A DNA stretch of 64,000 nucleotides from Fusarium oxysporum f. sp. lycopersici 4287 (Eukaryota > Ascomycota > Sordariomycetes > Hypocreales > Nectriaceae). The translations under genes were made by a program, and so were the position numbers. The stretch is from positions 2,478,340-2,542,339 of the forward strand of contig NC_030991.1 in the NCBI RefSeq assembly GCF_000149955.1, given 5' to 3'. A model generated the notes under the pieces. That model was not told the DNA's origin, did no database searches, and worked only from the letters and a program-made list of their open reading frames with translations. Of this stretch, positions 32,120 to 43,001 are shown one piece after another (within the stretch, counting starts at the first letter, position 1; the number at the start of each line of letters is the position of its first letter).

Positions 32120-32579
32120 TATCTCCTTGACAGTCATAAGGCACAAATACATTGCATGCAAGGGATCGACAGGGATGTCATCCAATTATAATTTAGTAAA
32201 ATTATGGTACTTCCTCCACAGGCATTTCTTGCCTATGATGAAAGTACCAACATTCAGGCCGTTACAAATAGCTACATCACAACAGTCACAACCCAACTGC
32301 GTATTACTGCCGACCTTCCTGCGTGCGGCCCTGCGGTTGAGGCTATCCTCAGATGCCGTATTCAACAGAGCCCGTTTCTTCCGACCCTTTTGAGAGCTAC
32401 AGGATCAAGGGCCAATTTGAATGCCCTGAAATCCTAGGCAACGCGCTTGTTTCTTCGTCAGAATGAACGTCATAGAGTTTTTGGTGGAGAAAGTTTTAAA
32501 GTTACCTGAAGTACTGATATTATGACTAATCTAGAGTGGGTCGGCGATGTATTTGTGCCTTATGACTATCAAGGAGATA
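32120..32579. repeat. Inverted-repeat structure, MITE-like (460 bp)
   Basis: Left arm 32120-32155 and right arm 32544-32579 are inverted copies of a 36-bp sequence starting TATCTCCTTGA, with two mismatches. About 390 bp lies between them, containing an open frame of 77 codons at 32204-32437 without recognisable domain. No target duplication identified, so mobility is not proven. Confidence 0.55.
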
Positions 32580-32727
32580 CAACGATACAGTCTGGACGTG
32601 ATCCTTTTCTGTAGCTAGGTTAATTATCAATGTTGATTCACTGTGCAGACTGAAAAGCCATCCGTGGTTATGAACAAACCTGAAGACGGAGTTGAGTCTC
32701 TGAACAAATGACTAGCGTTTAGTTTCC

Positions 32728-32761
32728 GGTTTGATGGTCTAGCGGTAGGATTCTTGCTTCG
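32728..32761 (+). pseudogene. 5' half of a tRNA-Pro-like gene (relic)
   Basis: The first 34 nt match the 5' half of fungal tRNA-Pro: acceptor strand GGTTTGA, then TGGTCTAGCGG (a perfect Pol III A box), then the start of the anticodon arm (TTCTTGCTTCG). Beyond this, anticodon stem, T arm and 3' acceptor strand cannot be found. A copia-1 solo LTR starts 85 bp downstream. Confidence 0.5.
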
Positions 32762-32845
32762 AGATGGAAACCTCAATTTCACGAGAAAAATAAATTGGGT
32801 CTCTGGCATAATACTCTATTATGATAGCTACGATAAGCGCGTAAC

Positions 32846-32994
32846 TGTTGAACAGATGGTGGGTGTCACGTGCATGCAGGGATACCTGAAGATTACGGGC
32901 CGAATTTGGCGGACCTTTCAAGGGGCTAAAAAAATAAACACGACTTGAATACACGTATCTGCATCAATGAACCGAATACACGTAATGTCTGACA
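32846..32994 (+). repeat. Diverged solo LTR of the copia-1 family
   Basis: 149 bp, TGTTGAACAG at the start and AATGTCTGACA at the end, alignable along its whole length with the copia-1 LTR but clearly diverged. No 5-bp target duplication (GTAAC versus CGTAG), so it is old or one flank has changed. Confidence 0.85.
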
Positions 32995-33310
32995 CGTAGC
33001 AGTCCACGTATCTTCAAAGATCACGCGTCCAACCACGGCAAATATGCTAATGTCTGTTCGTAAAATGCCGCTACTGTAGTGAGTTCTGTTTCGTCTCGAC
33101 AATTAATGTGGCGCGATGATGAGGCAGAGGTTTGTGAGGTGTCCATCAGATCATAGGTCGGATCTAGCCGGAAGCACGATACCACGCTCCAGACCCGAGT
33201 CCATACAGTACATGTTCCAAAATTGAACAATATCAGGCACATAAGGCCAGTCAAATGCATTTGTTATTTGAATTGGAAGGTGCTGAGGCTCTGATATATC
33301 CTGCATTCAC
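32995..33310. other. Promoter region of RING-2
   Basis: No gene seen between the solo LTR and the RING-2 start codon. Confidence 0.4.
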
Positions 33311-35437
33311 ATGCAAGCCATGCCTGTACTAATCAGAGACGCTCCCTTCACCACTCAGGACCCTGATAACCAGGACCAAAACCACGCGTTACTAGGATGG
33401 CTCGCGGCCGTGATAATGCCACTTCTAGCTCTGGTGATTTTTTTTATAGTGGGAATTCCCAGGTATGTCTTACTTGTTAGAAAGAGCTCAGCTCCTAGTT
33501 TAGTTGGCCAATGCAGTGTAGATTCTACGAATGGGCAAGGTACGGGAGAGTTGCAGTCACCGATGCCTCTAACAGTTCCCCGAGTTCTTCGTCATCAGCA
33601 TCTTCCAGCACTGAAGCCAGAGATCTGCCTCATCTAGATACGATTGCTCCCCCTAAAACGAGCAAAGAGATTAGATCTGAGCTTGAGCATCAAGCCCATG
33701 CCTCTTGGGCGATCCCTGTCCCCAATATGACATGGTATGTCTTCTTGACGCTTTGGTAATCGTAAAAAGCACTTGACTAACCAATTGCCTCTTTGTTTAG
33801 CGTTATTTGCCTAGGCGATGTTCAAGACACTGATATAGTACGCAGGCTGGCGATCAATTCAATTCCATCAATTTCGTCCTCGCGTGGCGTTGCGTTGACA
33901 GCTTACTCAGCATTTGGCCAGTGGAGTTGAACCACTGCACTCTAGATTGAATTGATGGCGTTGAATTGAAGATGTTGAACATCACACGCGCGTCGAGTCC
34001 CGCAATGCTCACTTCCCAGTGTCTAGGTCATCCTCCTCTGCCTCCCATATAACGCTATTTCCAACCTCTTCTGACACATCAATCAAGCTATCAGCCGCGT
34101 CGACTAGGCCATTCCGCACCCATGACCTCAGTGTCTGTGCCATTCCTATCGTGCTAGCTTCCAATCGAGTCCGCAGCGGTGGCACCATTTGCTCAGCAAC
34201 ACTAAACAAACGCTCGCACTCTGCCGACATAGACGGTATTGATAGTAGGTCAAGGGCCATTCGCGACAGTCGAAGGTAGTCTCTCCGCCTCTTCCACCAA
34301 TATTGGATGGGATCTGTCACAAGAGTGTCGTTCTTAGAGTCGGCACTCGACAGCCAGTGATCATATTCGTCTTGGCCCTTACTCCATGGACTTTCCCAAC
34401 ACCTGCCTGCCAGAGACGAAGCCCTGTGAGCGAGCTCAGTGCCTTTCGAGTGCACTCATTGCCTTCAAACGCTTGAATGGGGGTTCTTCATCCGAATTCA
34501 AAAGCTTGTACTCTTCCTCCCATAATGTTTCTTGGGCGTGTCTTTTCCTGCTTTCCCTTCCAAAGAGCAGGTGGCTTCCTCCTCTCGGACTCGTCGACAA
34601 GTCTGTGCTCCCTGATCAGATGTTTCTCGATATTCTGTGTGCCAACCGCAGTGAAGTCTGTCACCGTGGACCTGACCCTCCGGAGACAATGCTTGCAAAC
34701 CCATTTCCTCTTTGTGGGAGAGTCACGGGCTTGAATGTAAAAGCCGTGCTGCCAAACCCACGAGGTCTGCCTGCCAGCGCGTTCCGAAATCGAGAAACCC
34801 GGAAACTTATGCCATGAGAAGGCTTTCCAATCGACTGGCGAAACATCCAAGTTATTAGGTGAAGTACTAGGTGCGCTGCAGTCAGGACTCTGGCACTTGA
34901 CAGGTACGTTGGCGTCCATTTGAAGATTAGGAAAGGAATGGAATACAGGCAATGGTCTTCCTGCAAAAGTCATAGGGCGCGACGACAGCTGAGACGCGTT
35001 CATAAACCCCCTATGCTAGGTGCAGTTGGCACGAGCATCAAAAATACGGGGCAAAAGTATTAGTAGGGGTCCTGTGGACGTGTCTCATGGGACTACACGG
35101 ATTGGGCGCTACCCTGAACCACTGCCATTATCGCCAGTTTCAACCGATGGTCAACGTTGAAAGCATCCCGGTGGAATTGAATCAATCAATGCGAGCGTTA
35201 AATGGGATTGATTGAATTGATTCACGTGACTTCAACTTCCATAAAATTGACAGGATTGAGTTGATGGTTGAATCGATCGCCAGCCTGATAGTACGCCATC
35301 TGGCATGGGAGCATACTTTCCACTCGGAATGTATTGCTACCTGGTACCTTGCGGAACACGATACATGCCCCATATGCGCATATGATTTCGTGTTATCTAA
35401 GCCTTTGCCGGAAAGGCCTAGCCAAGCCCATATGTAG
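33311..35437 (+). pseudogene. Membrane RING finger gene (RING-2) split by a hAT insertion in its RING exon
   Basis: Exons 33311-33462, 33540-33734, and a third exon starting at 33801 that stops at 33842 where hAT-3 begins; the exon resumes at 35296 and ends at TAG 35437. Introns of 77 and 66 bp are GT/AG and have the same phases as RING-1. Without the insert and one target duplication the four pieces total 531 nt, 176 codons plus stop, in one frame. One transmembrane helix (AAVIMPLLALVIFFIVGI), a Ser-rich linker, LDTIAPPK, then CVIC, H, H, C, CPIC. The third zinc Cys of the RING is Trp (LAWEH; LSCGH in RING-1). As it stands the gene cannot make a complete RING. Confidence 0.85.
33843..35287 (-). 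mobile_element. Internally deleted hAT element (hAT-3) with perfect 8-bp target duplication
   Basis: 1445 bp. Terminal inverted repeats start CAGGCTGGCGATC on both sides; target duplication ATAGTACG at 33835-33842 and 35288-35295. Minus strand 35003-34488 encodes a BED-type zinc finger N-terminus (HKFPGFSISERAGRQTSWVW, WVCKHC, HLIREH). 34455-34009 encodes the hAT C-terminal dimerisation domain (IPSMSAECERLFSVAEQMVP, LRSWVRNGLVDAADSL). The catalytic core between them is missing. It is therefore non-autonomous, but its clean ends could be mobilised by a related transposase. Confidence 0.93.
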
Positions 35438-36085
35438 AGTCATTAGGAAGATGACAGTTTGATCTTATGCTACGCGTGGATCTGTATTACTATCAATTTA
35501 TCGTTCATATCATATATTTCATCTCGGAGTACGGAGGAGCCAGCGAATCGTCGTTTATCTGGTGGTGCATGAGGTTATTTTAGAAACACGAATTGATGCA
35601 GTTGCAGACATATCATGTCGGGCAAAAGTCCACGAAACCTAAAATCCAACCTCGCGTTCAAGGCTAGCCATTTTAGTGTCTAGTCTTATTTCTCCAAGGC
35701 TCTAGACCTTGGACCCCTATTCGCTTAGAATTGGCCAGTGTACAGTACAGACAGCCTGATAGCACAGAGTGGAGGCAAATTGATCGAACGACAACATTAG
35801 TCCGAGGTGTCCGTGAACTCTTCTACTTGTAAATATTCAAGTTAAATGTATAAAACATCAATTCGCAAATTTTCACCAGCTTCCTTCTGGATGCAATGGT
35901 TGACTTGCTTCTTCAGAAATCCTTCTCATTGCCAGGCCCGCACGTTATGGGTGTGTGGGCCCCCTTCCCACGACGGAAGAATTTGTTGACTCTGATGCTA
36001 TTCTCCTCACCTGGCGCTATGTCATACAGTAAGCCACTAACATGTGATCCTCTCAGTCCTTTGTTAGTTGTTTACTGATGGAGAC
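35438..36085. other. Intergenic
   Basis: No gene recognised between the RING-2 3' end and a MITE. Confidence 0.45.
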
Positions 36086-36087
36086 TA

Positions 36088-36549
36088 TCCCTTGAGCTGT
36101 GGAAAACCTCCCAGCAGGTCCCAGCCGTGGGGGGGGGACAGTCAATCATGCATCGGATTAAAGATACCAAATCCCCTCCCTAATTTAGCCGATGATAGAA
36201 GTACCAGCAATCTCTCGAGTTACAAATCGCTACACCACACTGCTCACATCCCCAAATCGATTGACGCCTTCTTTTATTATAGCTGACCGGGGCCAAAGGC
36301 CTCCTTGCACTTCTTGATCTTGGCTGCCCTAATTGAAGCCCTTTGCAAGCAAGACAATCTTATTTGCGTCTCCGCCGAGATCTCTATAGGTACTGATTAG
36401 GAAGTCATCAATCAATCCGAAAGAATTTCTATGAGTATGTAGGTGGAATCAATCAATGACGCATCATAAGGCTCCCCTCATGTACCTCTCAGAAGTTGGG
36501 GTAGATGTGGGGCTCGGTACGGCCGGGAGGTTTTCCACAGCTCAAGGGA
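36088..36549. mobile_element. MITE with TA target duplication (462 bp)
   Basis: Perfect 25-bp terminal inverted repeats starting TCCCTTGAGCTGTGGAAAAC, flanked by TA at 36086-36087 and 36550-36551. No coding capacity. The TA duplication points to a Tc1/mariner/pogo-type transposase as mobiliser; its source is not in this window as far as I can see. Confidence 0.8.
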
Positions 36550-36739
36550 TAATAGGTATTTTCAAGTGACGAGCGGAATTTCAAGGTGATGTCAAGTTGC
36601 ATTCTAAACAGGTTTTGGCGATGCCCTTCTTATTCTCCTCACCCATGGGATATCGAATGCGATTAAGGCTCAAGTGTTATATACAACACAGCAAGCCCCC
36701 TTTCTTTGACTATGCTTTCATTCAATCTAGAGCTGCCCT

Positions 36740-37746
36740 TTAATTAATCCTGGGGCTCTTACTGAGCACCTGAATCCGAGTTGACAGTCGTTTATTCTCT
36801 TCCTCCATAGTCAGAATGCGCTGTCTTGCGGCATCCAGAACCTCGCCTCTGCTGTAACAATGATCGGCATCCATTGAGTCATCCCCACCCACGTTGTCAT
36901 TCTTGGGTCTTGAGCCATGGATTGCCATAAGCAAGCTTTCGAAGCGAAGCTTCAATCGTGTACGGTACTGTTTATCAACGTTGTTGTGGCACTCGCGAGC
37001 CTGCTGGATGTTTGGGGGTAATGGTGGCTTTCTCCGGAATCTCTTTGGCCTGCGAGACGCTGAGCGCAGCTTGGCCTCTATAGGAGCCTTTGTGGCCCGT
37101 TGGCTGCTAATATGATTGCCGACAGGGTAATCATTAAAGTCATTGCTTTCGGGGCTGCTGGCTTCGGATGGTCGAGCCAAGATTCTCTTCTGATCCAGTT
37201 CTGGCCAGGTCGCGGCAGTACCCAACTCAGAACTCTGTGACCCTATCGGATGGCTGTACAGAGCGACGAACTCGTCGTTATCCCCAGCGGGGATATTAAA
37301 GGGGAAACTGGGCTCTGATGCGAAGTGATCAGCCGGAGAAATGGTGGGCGATGGTTGAAATGAGGCTATGTTTGGAACTGGGGAAACTATTGGGAGATCA
37401 TATAGGGCTATCCCGCATGAAAGATCGGCGAAGATATTGTCTTAGATATGTGAGTGTCTTGCATGTTGGGACCAGGCGAACTTCTCACCCTGACTGAATT
37501 TATCCAGGAAGTAGTCAATTGGTTGCTATGAGGTGTCAGTACTGAATGCCACAAGGAATGTTGGATGTCAAGAGATCAAAAAAGGTATTTGGCCATATTG
37601 ACAAACAAGTAATGGTGGAATTAAATTAAATGTTACCTGTGGGTGCCTAAGGGTCGTTGGTTTCGTTTACCTACCTCAGGTCGGCTCTCCCTTCTGTCCC
37701 AAGGAAGCTCGTGTGGGTCAGTGATGGTATCGGTACTTACTACCAT
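36740..37746 (-). CDS. bHLH transcription factor with altered E-box residue (bHLH-1)
   Basis: Exons 37746-37675, 37525-37489 and 37440-36740, introns of 149 and 48 bp (GT-AG), 269 residues with no break. The C-terminal bHLH reads ARECHNNVDKQYRTRLKLRF (His188, Asp192, Arg196), a long loop, then helix 2 (YSRGEVLDAARQRILTMEEE) running into a short leucine-rich extension. In E-box binding bHLH proteins the basic region has H-x3-E-x3-R; here the Glu is Asp. Exon phases (0 then 1) and the small second exon are the same in bHLH-2. A nuclear DNA-binding dimer is expected; the target is unknown. Confidence 0.85.
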
Positions 37747-38612
37747 GTTGTAATTGGCTGTCTGTAGGGTTCTCAATTGCCGCGGGCGGTATAATAACCA
37801 AGAGCTGGAGTGGTACAATAACACTATAGGACAGACACCTGGTACTGGTGATTCTTTCTTATGCCGAAATCCAACATTCTCGTTGTACGCGTACTGTGTT
37901 ATCCTCACCTAGACTATACCTCAGCTTAGGTCTAAATCTGATCTTGACTCCTCCCTTTGGCCGGCGAAAGCCCTTTCTTTGCTTATCCTGCCCCTCACTT
38001 GACTCCTTATGTCTGATGATAATTGTGGGGCCTTAAAAGCCCCACTTCAACCCCTTGGGTTGGATTGACATGTGGTTTAGTGATACATAAGTCGACCTTT
38101 AAGTACTATCTGGGACGCAATTGGCCTTTTGTTTCGAAGTAGTGGAATGGTATTTCCAGTCAACTCTGGTTAAAAGACGGGACATGATGTCTTGAACCAC
38201 TCACTCAGCCCATATATGAATGCCACGTATCAGTTAGCGTCGATCTGTTGCAGTAGTGTCGCTCTCGACCAATACAACCCACTATGGTTGAGCTGGCGTG
38301 AATAATGATTTAATCATAGGACGCAGCTCTGATGATACAGTACATAAACCTCAGATTCCTTTTTCCTAACACTGGCAATAAGAGTAATATTATACTTGGC
38401 ACACTGTGTTAGAGTTGGTTCATGTGATGCATAAACTAAATACGATATGTGATTGTCACCCTTATTTGCCCCTCATATTACATTTAAGGTTTTCAACTTC
38501 CGTAACTACATGACCGTCGAAGATTGGATCCACGCCGTGGAAATATGGGGAAAAATCCATATCTCATCTGAGTGATAATATTCCCAAGGCCATGACCTAT
38601 CTGGTGCCACTG
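37747..38612. other. Intergenic between bHLH-1 and bZIP-2
   Basis: Promoter of bHLH-1 and 3' flank of bZIP-2. No further gene seen. Confidence 0.45.
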
Positions 38613-39578
38613 TCACGCCGCCATGTTTTGGAGCCCAAAAGAACCCAGAAGAAACCCCCGTCGATCACTGGTGCTGCTGTCACTGTCATGCGGCCGCGGG
38701 GCTGTGGTTGTGAATGTGGTGTCTGTACCCCAATTCTCGGAAGAGAACGCTTGCTTTGTCAACTTATCCACTGCTTTATACGCCTGTTTCGCAATGTACT
38801 GTTGAATCAGAGTACATTCGCATTCGCCATGCCTCAGAATTTCGAATTTGAGTTGGGAAACCTCCTGCTGAAGGTCGCTATAGCAAGAAGAAAGTAGTCG
38901 ATGTCGATCTTGCAATTCTTCCATCCGAGAGGTCAACTCGTTTGCTTGATCCTGTTTGCGATCACGACATTTGGCAGCCGCCCTCCGGTTTCGTTCCCGA
39001 ACTTTCATATGTTGTTCGCTCTTGGCATCATCCAGCTCTGTTCTTCTCTCCCGACAATTTCTTTTCTCGCATAGCAACCTCCTGCTTACAGACTGCTTCC
39101 CAGCCTTTCTTCTCTTTGGTGGCTCTGGTGTCGATTGGTATCTGGTAAAATCTGATGTAGTGAAGGGCTCTAGGCTTTCTTGATCATTATCACGATTCCT
39201 AATAGAGCTTTGTGTGTCCTCCTTGGTTGTGGTGGTCTGTGATGTGGGAAAGCTGAATCCAGCTGACTGCTGGTTTTTGGAAGATATGGGCGATAGTTGA
39301 GTAGTGCCGAAGCTCGGATCATCCATCCAGCCACCAGCCATTTCATCATGGAAGTAATGCTCTGAAGTTGGGGTTGGAAGAGACGGAGTTTGAGAACTCG
39401 ACGAGTTTGTTGGGAAGGATTGATTAGAGGAACTCATCCAATGCCATGAAATGAGGTATTCGGGCAAGTCCTGCCAGGCAAGATCAAAGAAATATTGAGT
39501 ATCAATAGGTGTATTACTTTCAATTAAATAATCAGTTGGGAAGTAGTTGTTTTCTGCTAGGGTTTCCGCAAAAGCCAT
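38613..39578 (-). CDS. bZIP transcription factor, canonical basic region (bZIP-2)
   Basis: Single-exon ORF of 321 residues from ATG 39578. Ser/Thr/Pro-rich N-terminus with WMSSSNQSFP and WMDDPSFG patches. Basic region RERNRRAAAKCRDRKQDQ, with Asn197 and Arg205 in the standard N-x7-R arrangement and the Lys-Cys-Arg typical of ATF/CREB-type factors. The leucine zipper follows at about 210-245, then CECTLIQQYIAKQAYKA, shared with bZIP-1. Full-length and intact. Likely a nuclear regulator; stress-response roles are known for fungal ATF-type bZIPs but are inference here. Confidence 0.9.
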   Translation of the reverse strand: MAFAETLAENNYFPTDYLIESNTPIDTQYFFDLAWQDLPEYLISWHWMSSSNQSFPTNSSSSQTPSLPTPTSEHYFHDEMAGGWMDDPSFGTTQLSPISSKNQQSAGFSFPTSQTTTTKEDTQSSIRNRDNDQESLEPFTTSDFTRYQSTPEPPKRRKAGKQSVSRRLLCEKRNCRERRTELDDAKSEQHMKVRERNRRAAAKCRDRKQDQANELTSRMEELQDRHRLLSSCYSDLQQEVSQLKFEILRHGECECTLIQQYIAKQAYKAVDKLTKQAFSSENWGTDTTFTTTAPRPHDSDSSTSDRRGFLLGSFGLQNMAA

Positions 39579-40021
39579 AATTCGTACGTGATGGAATTTT
39601 TCCTCGACCTGTTGTCAATTTATTCCGTGAATTAATGTGTGACACTCGGTGGTTACAAATTGAGTGGTTAGACGTGATGAAGTGTGCACAGGGATTCGAA
39701 TTAAACCAGTCGTGGGTCGAAAACAATAACTTATGACAAAGAAGACTTGCCTTTGGCATATAATACGTCTCCTCTCAGTTGGTCTCATCCAGAGTATGTG
39801 GGGGGCTGTTAAAAATCGCCAAAAAGCCCTCTAGCCAAAGTAACATCAGGTAATATCAGTGATGCTCGACTGAAGGCAAGGGGCCGAGTCAGCCTAGTCA
39901 TTCGCTTTCACAAATGTCTCTTTGAAGCCATTTAAAGTTTGAAACACTCGAATGGTGTTATTTACTTAGGCCTTGAGGTGTCTGTTTTCGTTACGATGCA
40001 TGGACCCTTCAGCTTTTGGAG
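39579..40021. other. Intergenic upstream of bZIP-2
   Basis: Promoter side of bZIP-2; no gene recognised. Confidence 0.45.
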
Positions 40022-40315
40022 CTAAAAATGGTGGAGTACGTCACGCACTGCATCGTTATTACTGTTCGGCACCAGAGGACTGTAAGGCTCAACTTCGCAT
40101 ACATGATACCTTTGGCTTTGAAAGAACGATTGGTCTGTGAGAATCATGAGTTGAGGTGTTTCAAGATCAAATGGTGGTGATCTGATGTGCTCGCAACACC
40201 TTCTGTTGGGTTGATGCGCATGCATCGATGAATCAACAGACTCACCAAGTGCCATGTGATATTGGGTCGTTACATTGGGACTAGACTTTCTATTGCTCCT
40301 AGTACGCGAAATCAT
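40022..40315 (-). CDS. Possible small hypothetical protein
   Basis: Open frame of 97 codons from ATG 40315, ending LVPNSNNDAVRDVLHHF. No signal peptide, membrane helix or known domain. It lies between bZIP-2 and the broken CBM21 copy. Codon pattern gives no strong support; it may be a fragment of a decayed gene. Confidence 0.25.
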   Translation of the reverse strand: MISRTRSNRKSSPNVTTQYHMALGESVDSSMHAHQPNRRCCEHIRSPPFDLETPQLMILTDQSFFQSQRYHVCEVEPYSPLVPNSNNDAVRDVLHHF

Positions 40316-40531
40316 ACGAGCCCCATTTTGCGCCGGAGGTCTCGGTGAGGCGCCAAGGAGATATGATTATGATCTGACGTAGCATGTTCGCGTGGACTCG
40401 ACTCCAACACTGGAGCCGACTTTGAGGGTCTCTGGCCAGGTAATAAGTCAAGTTGTGCGTAAGCTTTTAGTTTATCGGCCGCACCAACACCTGCAAGCCA
40501 CAGACCTGGCTGACTGGATCCATTCGGAGAG

Positions 40532-41160
40532 TCAGACTAGTGTTCCATTTATCCCAAGAATAGAATAGGATTGATCGTGAGTCAATATATCTTCTAAATC
40601 CACCGTGAAGTTGATATCAGAGATATTATCCCAATATTCCTGGCCATATATAACATCGCACAGAAAAGAACAAAGAGTTTGAGCCAAGCCCATCCAATTC
40701 AGAGAGCCCGATGCCGAAAACGAACTTGTTGTAACCTTGCCCTCCTTTATGCTTTCCCTCACGATAATGCGGAGCTGAAGATTCTGAGACTGTCTTCCAA
40801 TAATCCCGCGTAAAATGGCAGATAATGGACTGTTGGAAGGCCATGTTGGCAATTATAACAAAACCAAATATAGCCATGCGACGACTTGAAAAATAATCTT
40901 TCGACTCTGACCAGCATCGACCTTCGGGTCTTGCCGTTTTGGGGGAGTCTGGGTGCAAATATCTCCCCCACCGAGGCGACTTGGCCGCTTGAATCCTGGC
41001 TTTGTACTGATCGATATACGATGCAGTTTTTCCAACCATGAGTGGCTTGTCAACCCTTGAGAAGTAACAGACTTGATCCTATTCAGGGTCGAAATAGACA
41101 GACTTGGATGAAGCATGCTTTTCCGGGCTACAGCGATGATCAAATAGACGTAGAGCCGGA
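40532..41160 (-). pseudogene. CBM21/PP1-targeting subunit, broken copy (copy 3)
   Basis: Minus strand. 41160-41070 reads RPALRLFDHRCSPEKHASSK then SVYFDPE followed by TAG, matching copy 1 (RPALHVFGHRRSAEK then KTVHFGPDLE), so a Leu codon has become a stop right behind the PP1-docking motif. 41039-40640 gives the CBM21 body (SSRRMAIFGFVIIANMAFQQ, CHFTRDYWKTVSESSA). A frameshift near 40655 moves the closing GQEYWDNISDINFTVDL to another frame, ending at 40532. The N-terminal 130 residues are not recognisable. Not expected to give a working protein. Confidence 0.82.
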
Positions 41161-43001
41161 CGTGGCTGATGCTATATCCTTCTTCTTTGAAGATCTCTCA
41201 GATGTGATAATTGCAGTGCAACTCGACGCTGTGGTTGACGAAGAACCATTCAAGTGTAATGTTCAATTCAGACGTCCATGTTGTGAGTCGTCCTGGGGTT
41301 TCTTTTTACGAAGTGGTTTGCTAAACTGGCCTCCATTGGTTGACATACAGCGTCAACTACTGTAGAGAGGCAAGAATAGATACGAGAAGAATAAACAAAT
41401 AAACATGGAACGACCAGGCGCTTAATCCTAAGCCATCTCACCTCGCGAATAATCAGCAAGAGGAATAATCAGTGAGGGGATCGTACTCTCCATGAGCCAG
41501 GGAAGTGCAATATCATCGGATCTACTGGGAATAAAAAGGTGAGAAATTAGCATCTTGGCTAGTAAATGTTGATTGGATTTTCCTATGATCGAGAAGCCGG
41601 ACCCCTTAGCGTGGTTGGTGATTCAATACAGGCCTAAAAGCCCTTTTCGATGAAAGCCTCACAGTTGCGCAATGGGGATGGTTATTGCTTGAGGCATAAA
41701 TAGGCGAGAATCGAGCGGTAGAGCTTGTTTGAAGGTATTATGTCATACCAGAATGTGCAAGGCATAACATTTCTATTTTTTATATCTCCTGAGAGGTCGT
41801 CCGGGCTGGAGGTTTATGACGTCTCAGGAGATATGTGATCGCAATCTATCTCACAGAAGCATCCTATTGTTATGAGATCATACACTCTGCCCAATCACCC
41901 GTTCGGCTTATATCCCTACCAAATGGAGTAGATGCGTTCCTGACCCTTACACCATATGTATAGAGGGTATGTTCTAGCCCTTGTTAATTCTTTAGAACAG
42001 TGCAATATTATCCCTGCGACAATCCACGCTACTTCGGTTGCTAAAGAACTCACTCAGCCCAGATGTAACACAGTGCAGTTAATACATCTAAAACGTAACC
42101 AGTTTGCCTTTCCAAAAGTATTCTCCCATAGAGTTGTCAAAAGTTCTTCGCTTTATTCTAGACCCAATGAAGGAGGCAGTTTTGGTGGTTGTAACCTCAT
42201 AGATACTTTGAATAGAACTCTACATGATCTGGCTGTGCTATTAACTCTTATGCAACACGTTCATGTTTTGAGGCCCAATGATATTGCGTCGACCTCTCGG
42301 CGACTTCCCGTTTTATCACGGCATCAGCAATCGTTGTAGAATGGGGTTAGAGAGCCACCACAACCGTTTCGGTGAACAGAGATAAATTCTCAAACCACTT
42401 TGTTAGCTTTAACTCGCCCAAACTCACACAGCCAACTTTATTATAGCCTTGGTGAATCTTTACTCTCAAGGCTACATATCTACATTGACTCTTCCATTTA
42501 GACAACCCTCTTATCTAACCCCACCTCTCTCCGTTTTTCTCCTGTAACAGCTGTAGACCGTAGGTAAGCTGCGAAGACCATTGATAATGACATGTTACCG
42601 CCGTTGAACAATTCTCAGATCAGGAGCTACGCTGCGAGAAACCAAGGCAATGCAAGCAAACTATGAAAGTAATCCGCTATAAAATATAAAATCGAAGCAG
42701 TTTAGTAAAGTAAGAATAACTCACGCCATTAAATCAAATGAACTATGTTTGTTCCTTACATTCTCACGCCCAGCCTCTTCCATTTCTATAGCCATGCTTT
42801 AAACAGCATTTTTCTTTTTTTTTAAGGGTGGATATTTCGCATCGTTATAAACAGTTAAAGTCGCATAGCAATTGCCCTCAAGATTATCTGATGGCCCCGA
42901 ATAAAAACAACTTTCTTCTCAAATAGTACCATTACAATGACAAGGTTTTCATGCCGTCCCCTTACTGTAAGTCATTCTCCTTGTATGCATTATGATACAT
43001 G
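41161..43001. other. Long stretch without supported gene
   Basis: AT-rich, with only low-quality open frames (for example 41956-42339). A 13-bp inverted pair ATATCTCCTGAGA / TCTCAGGAGATAT spans 41781-41836. No transposon ends identified. Confidence 0.4.

Noticed and set aside
32841..32999. Target duplication around the copia-1 solo LTR
   Set aside because: GTAAC and CGTAG only share a shifted GTA; not a valid 5-bp duplication.
41956..42339. 127-codon plus-strand ORF
   Set aside because: No domain, no signal peptide, composition unlike the real genes here; probably chance in AT-rich DNA.
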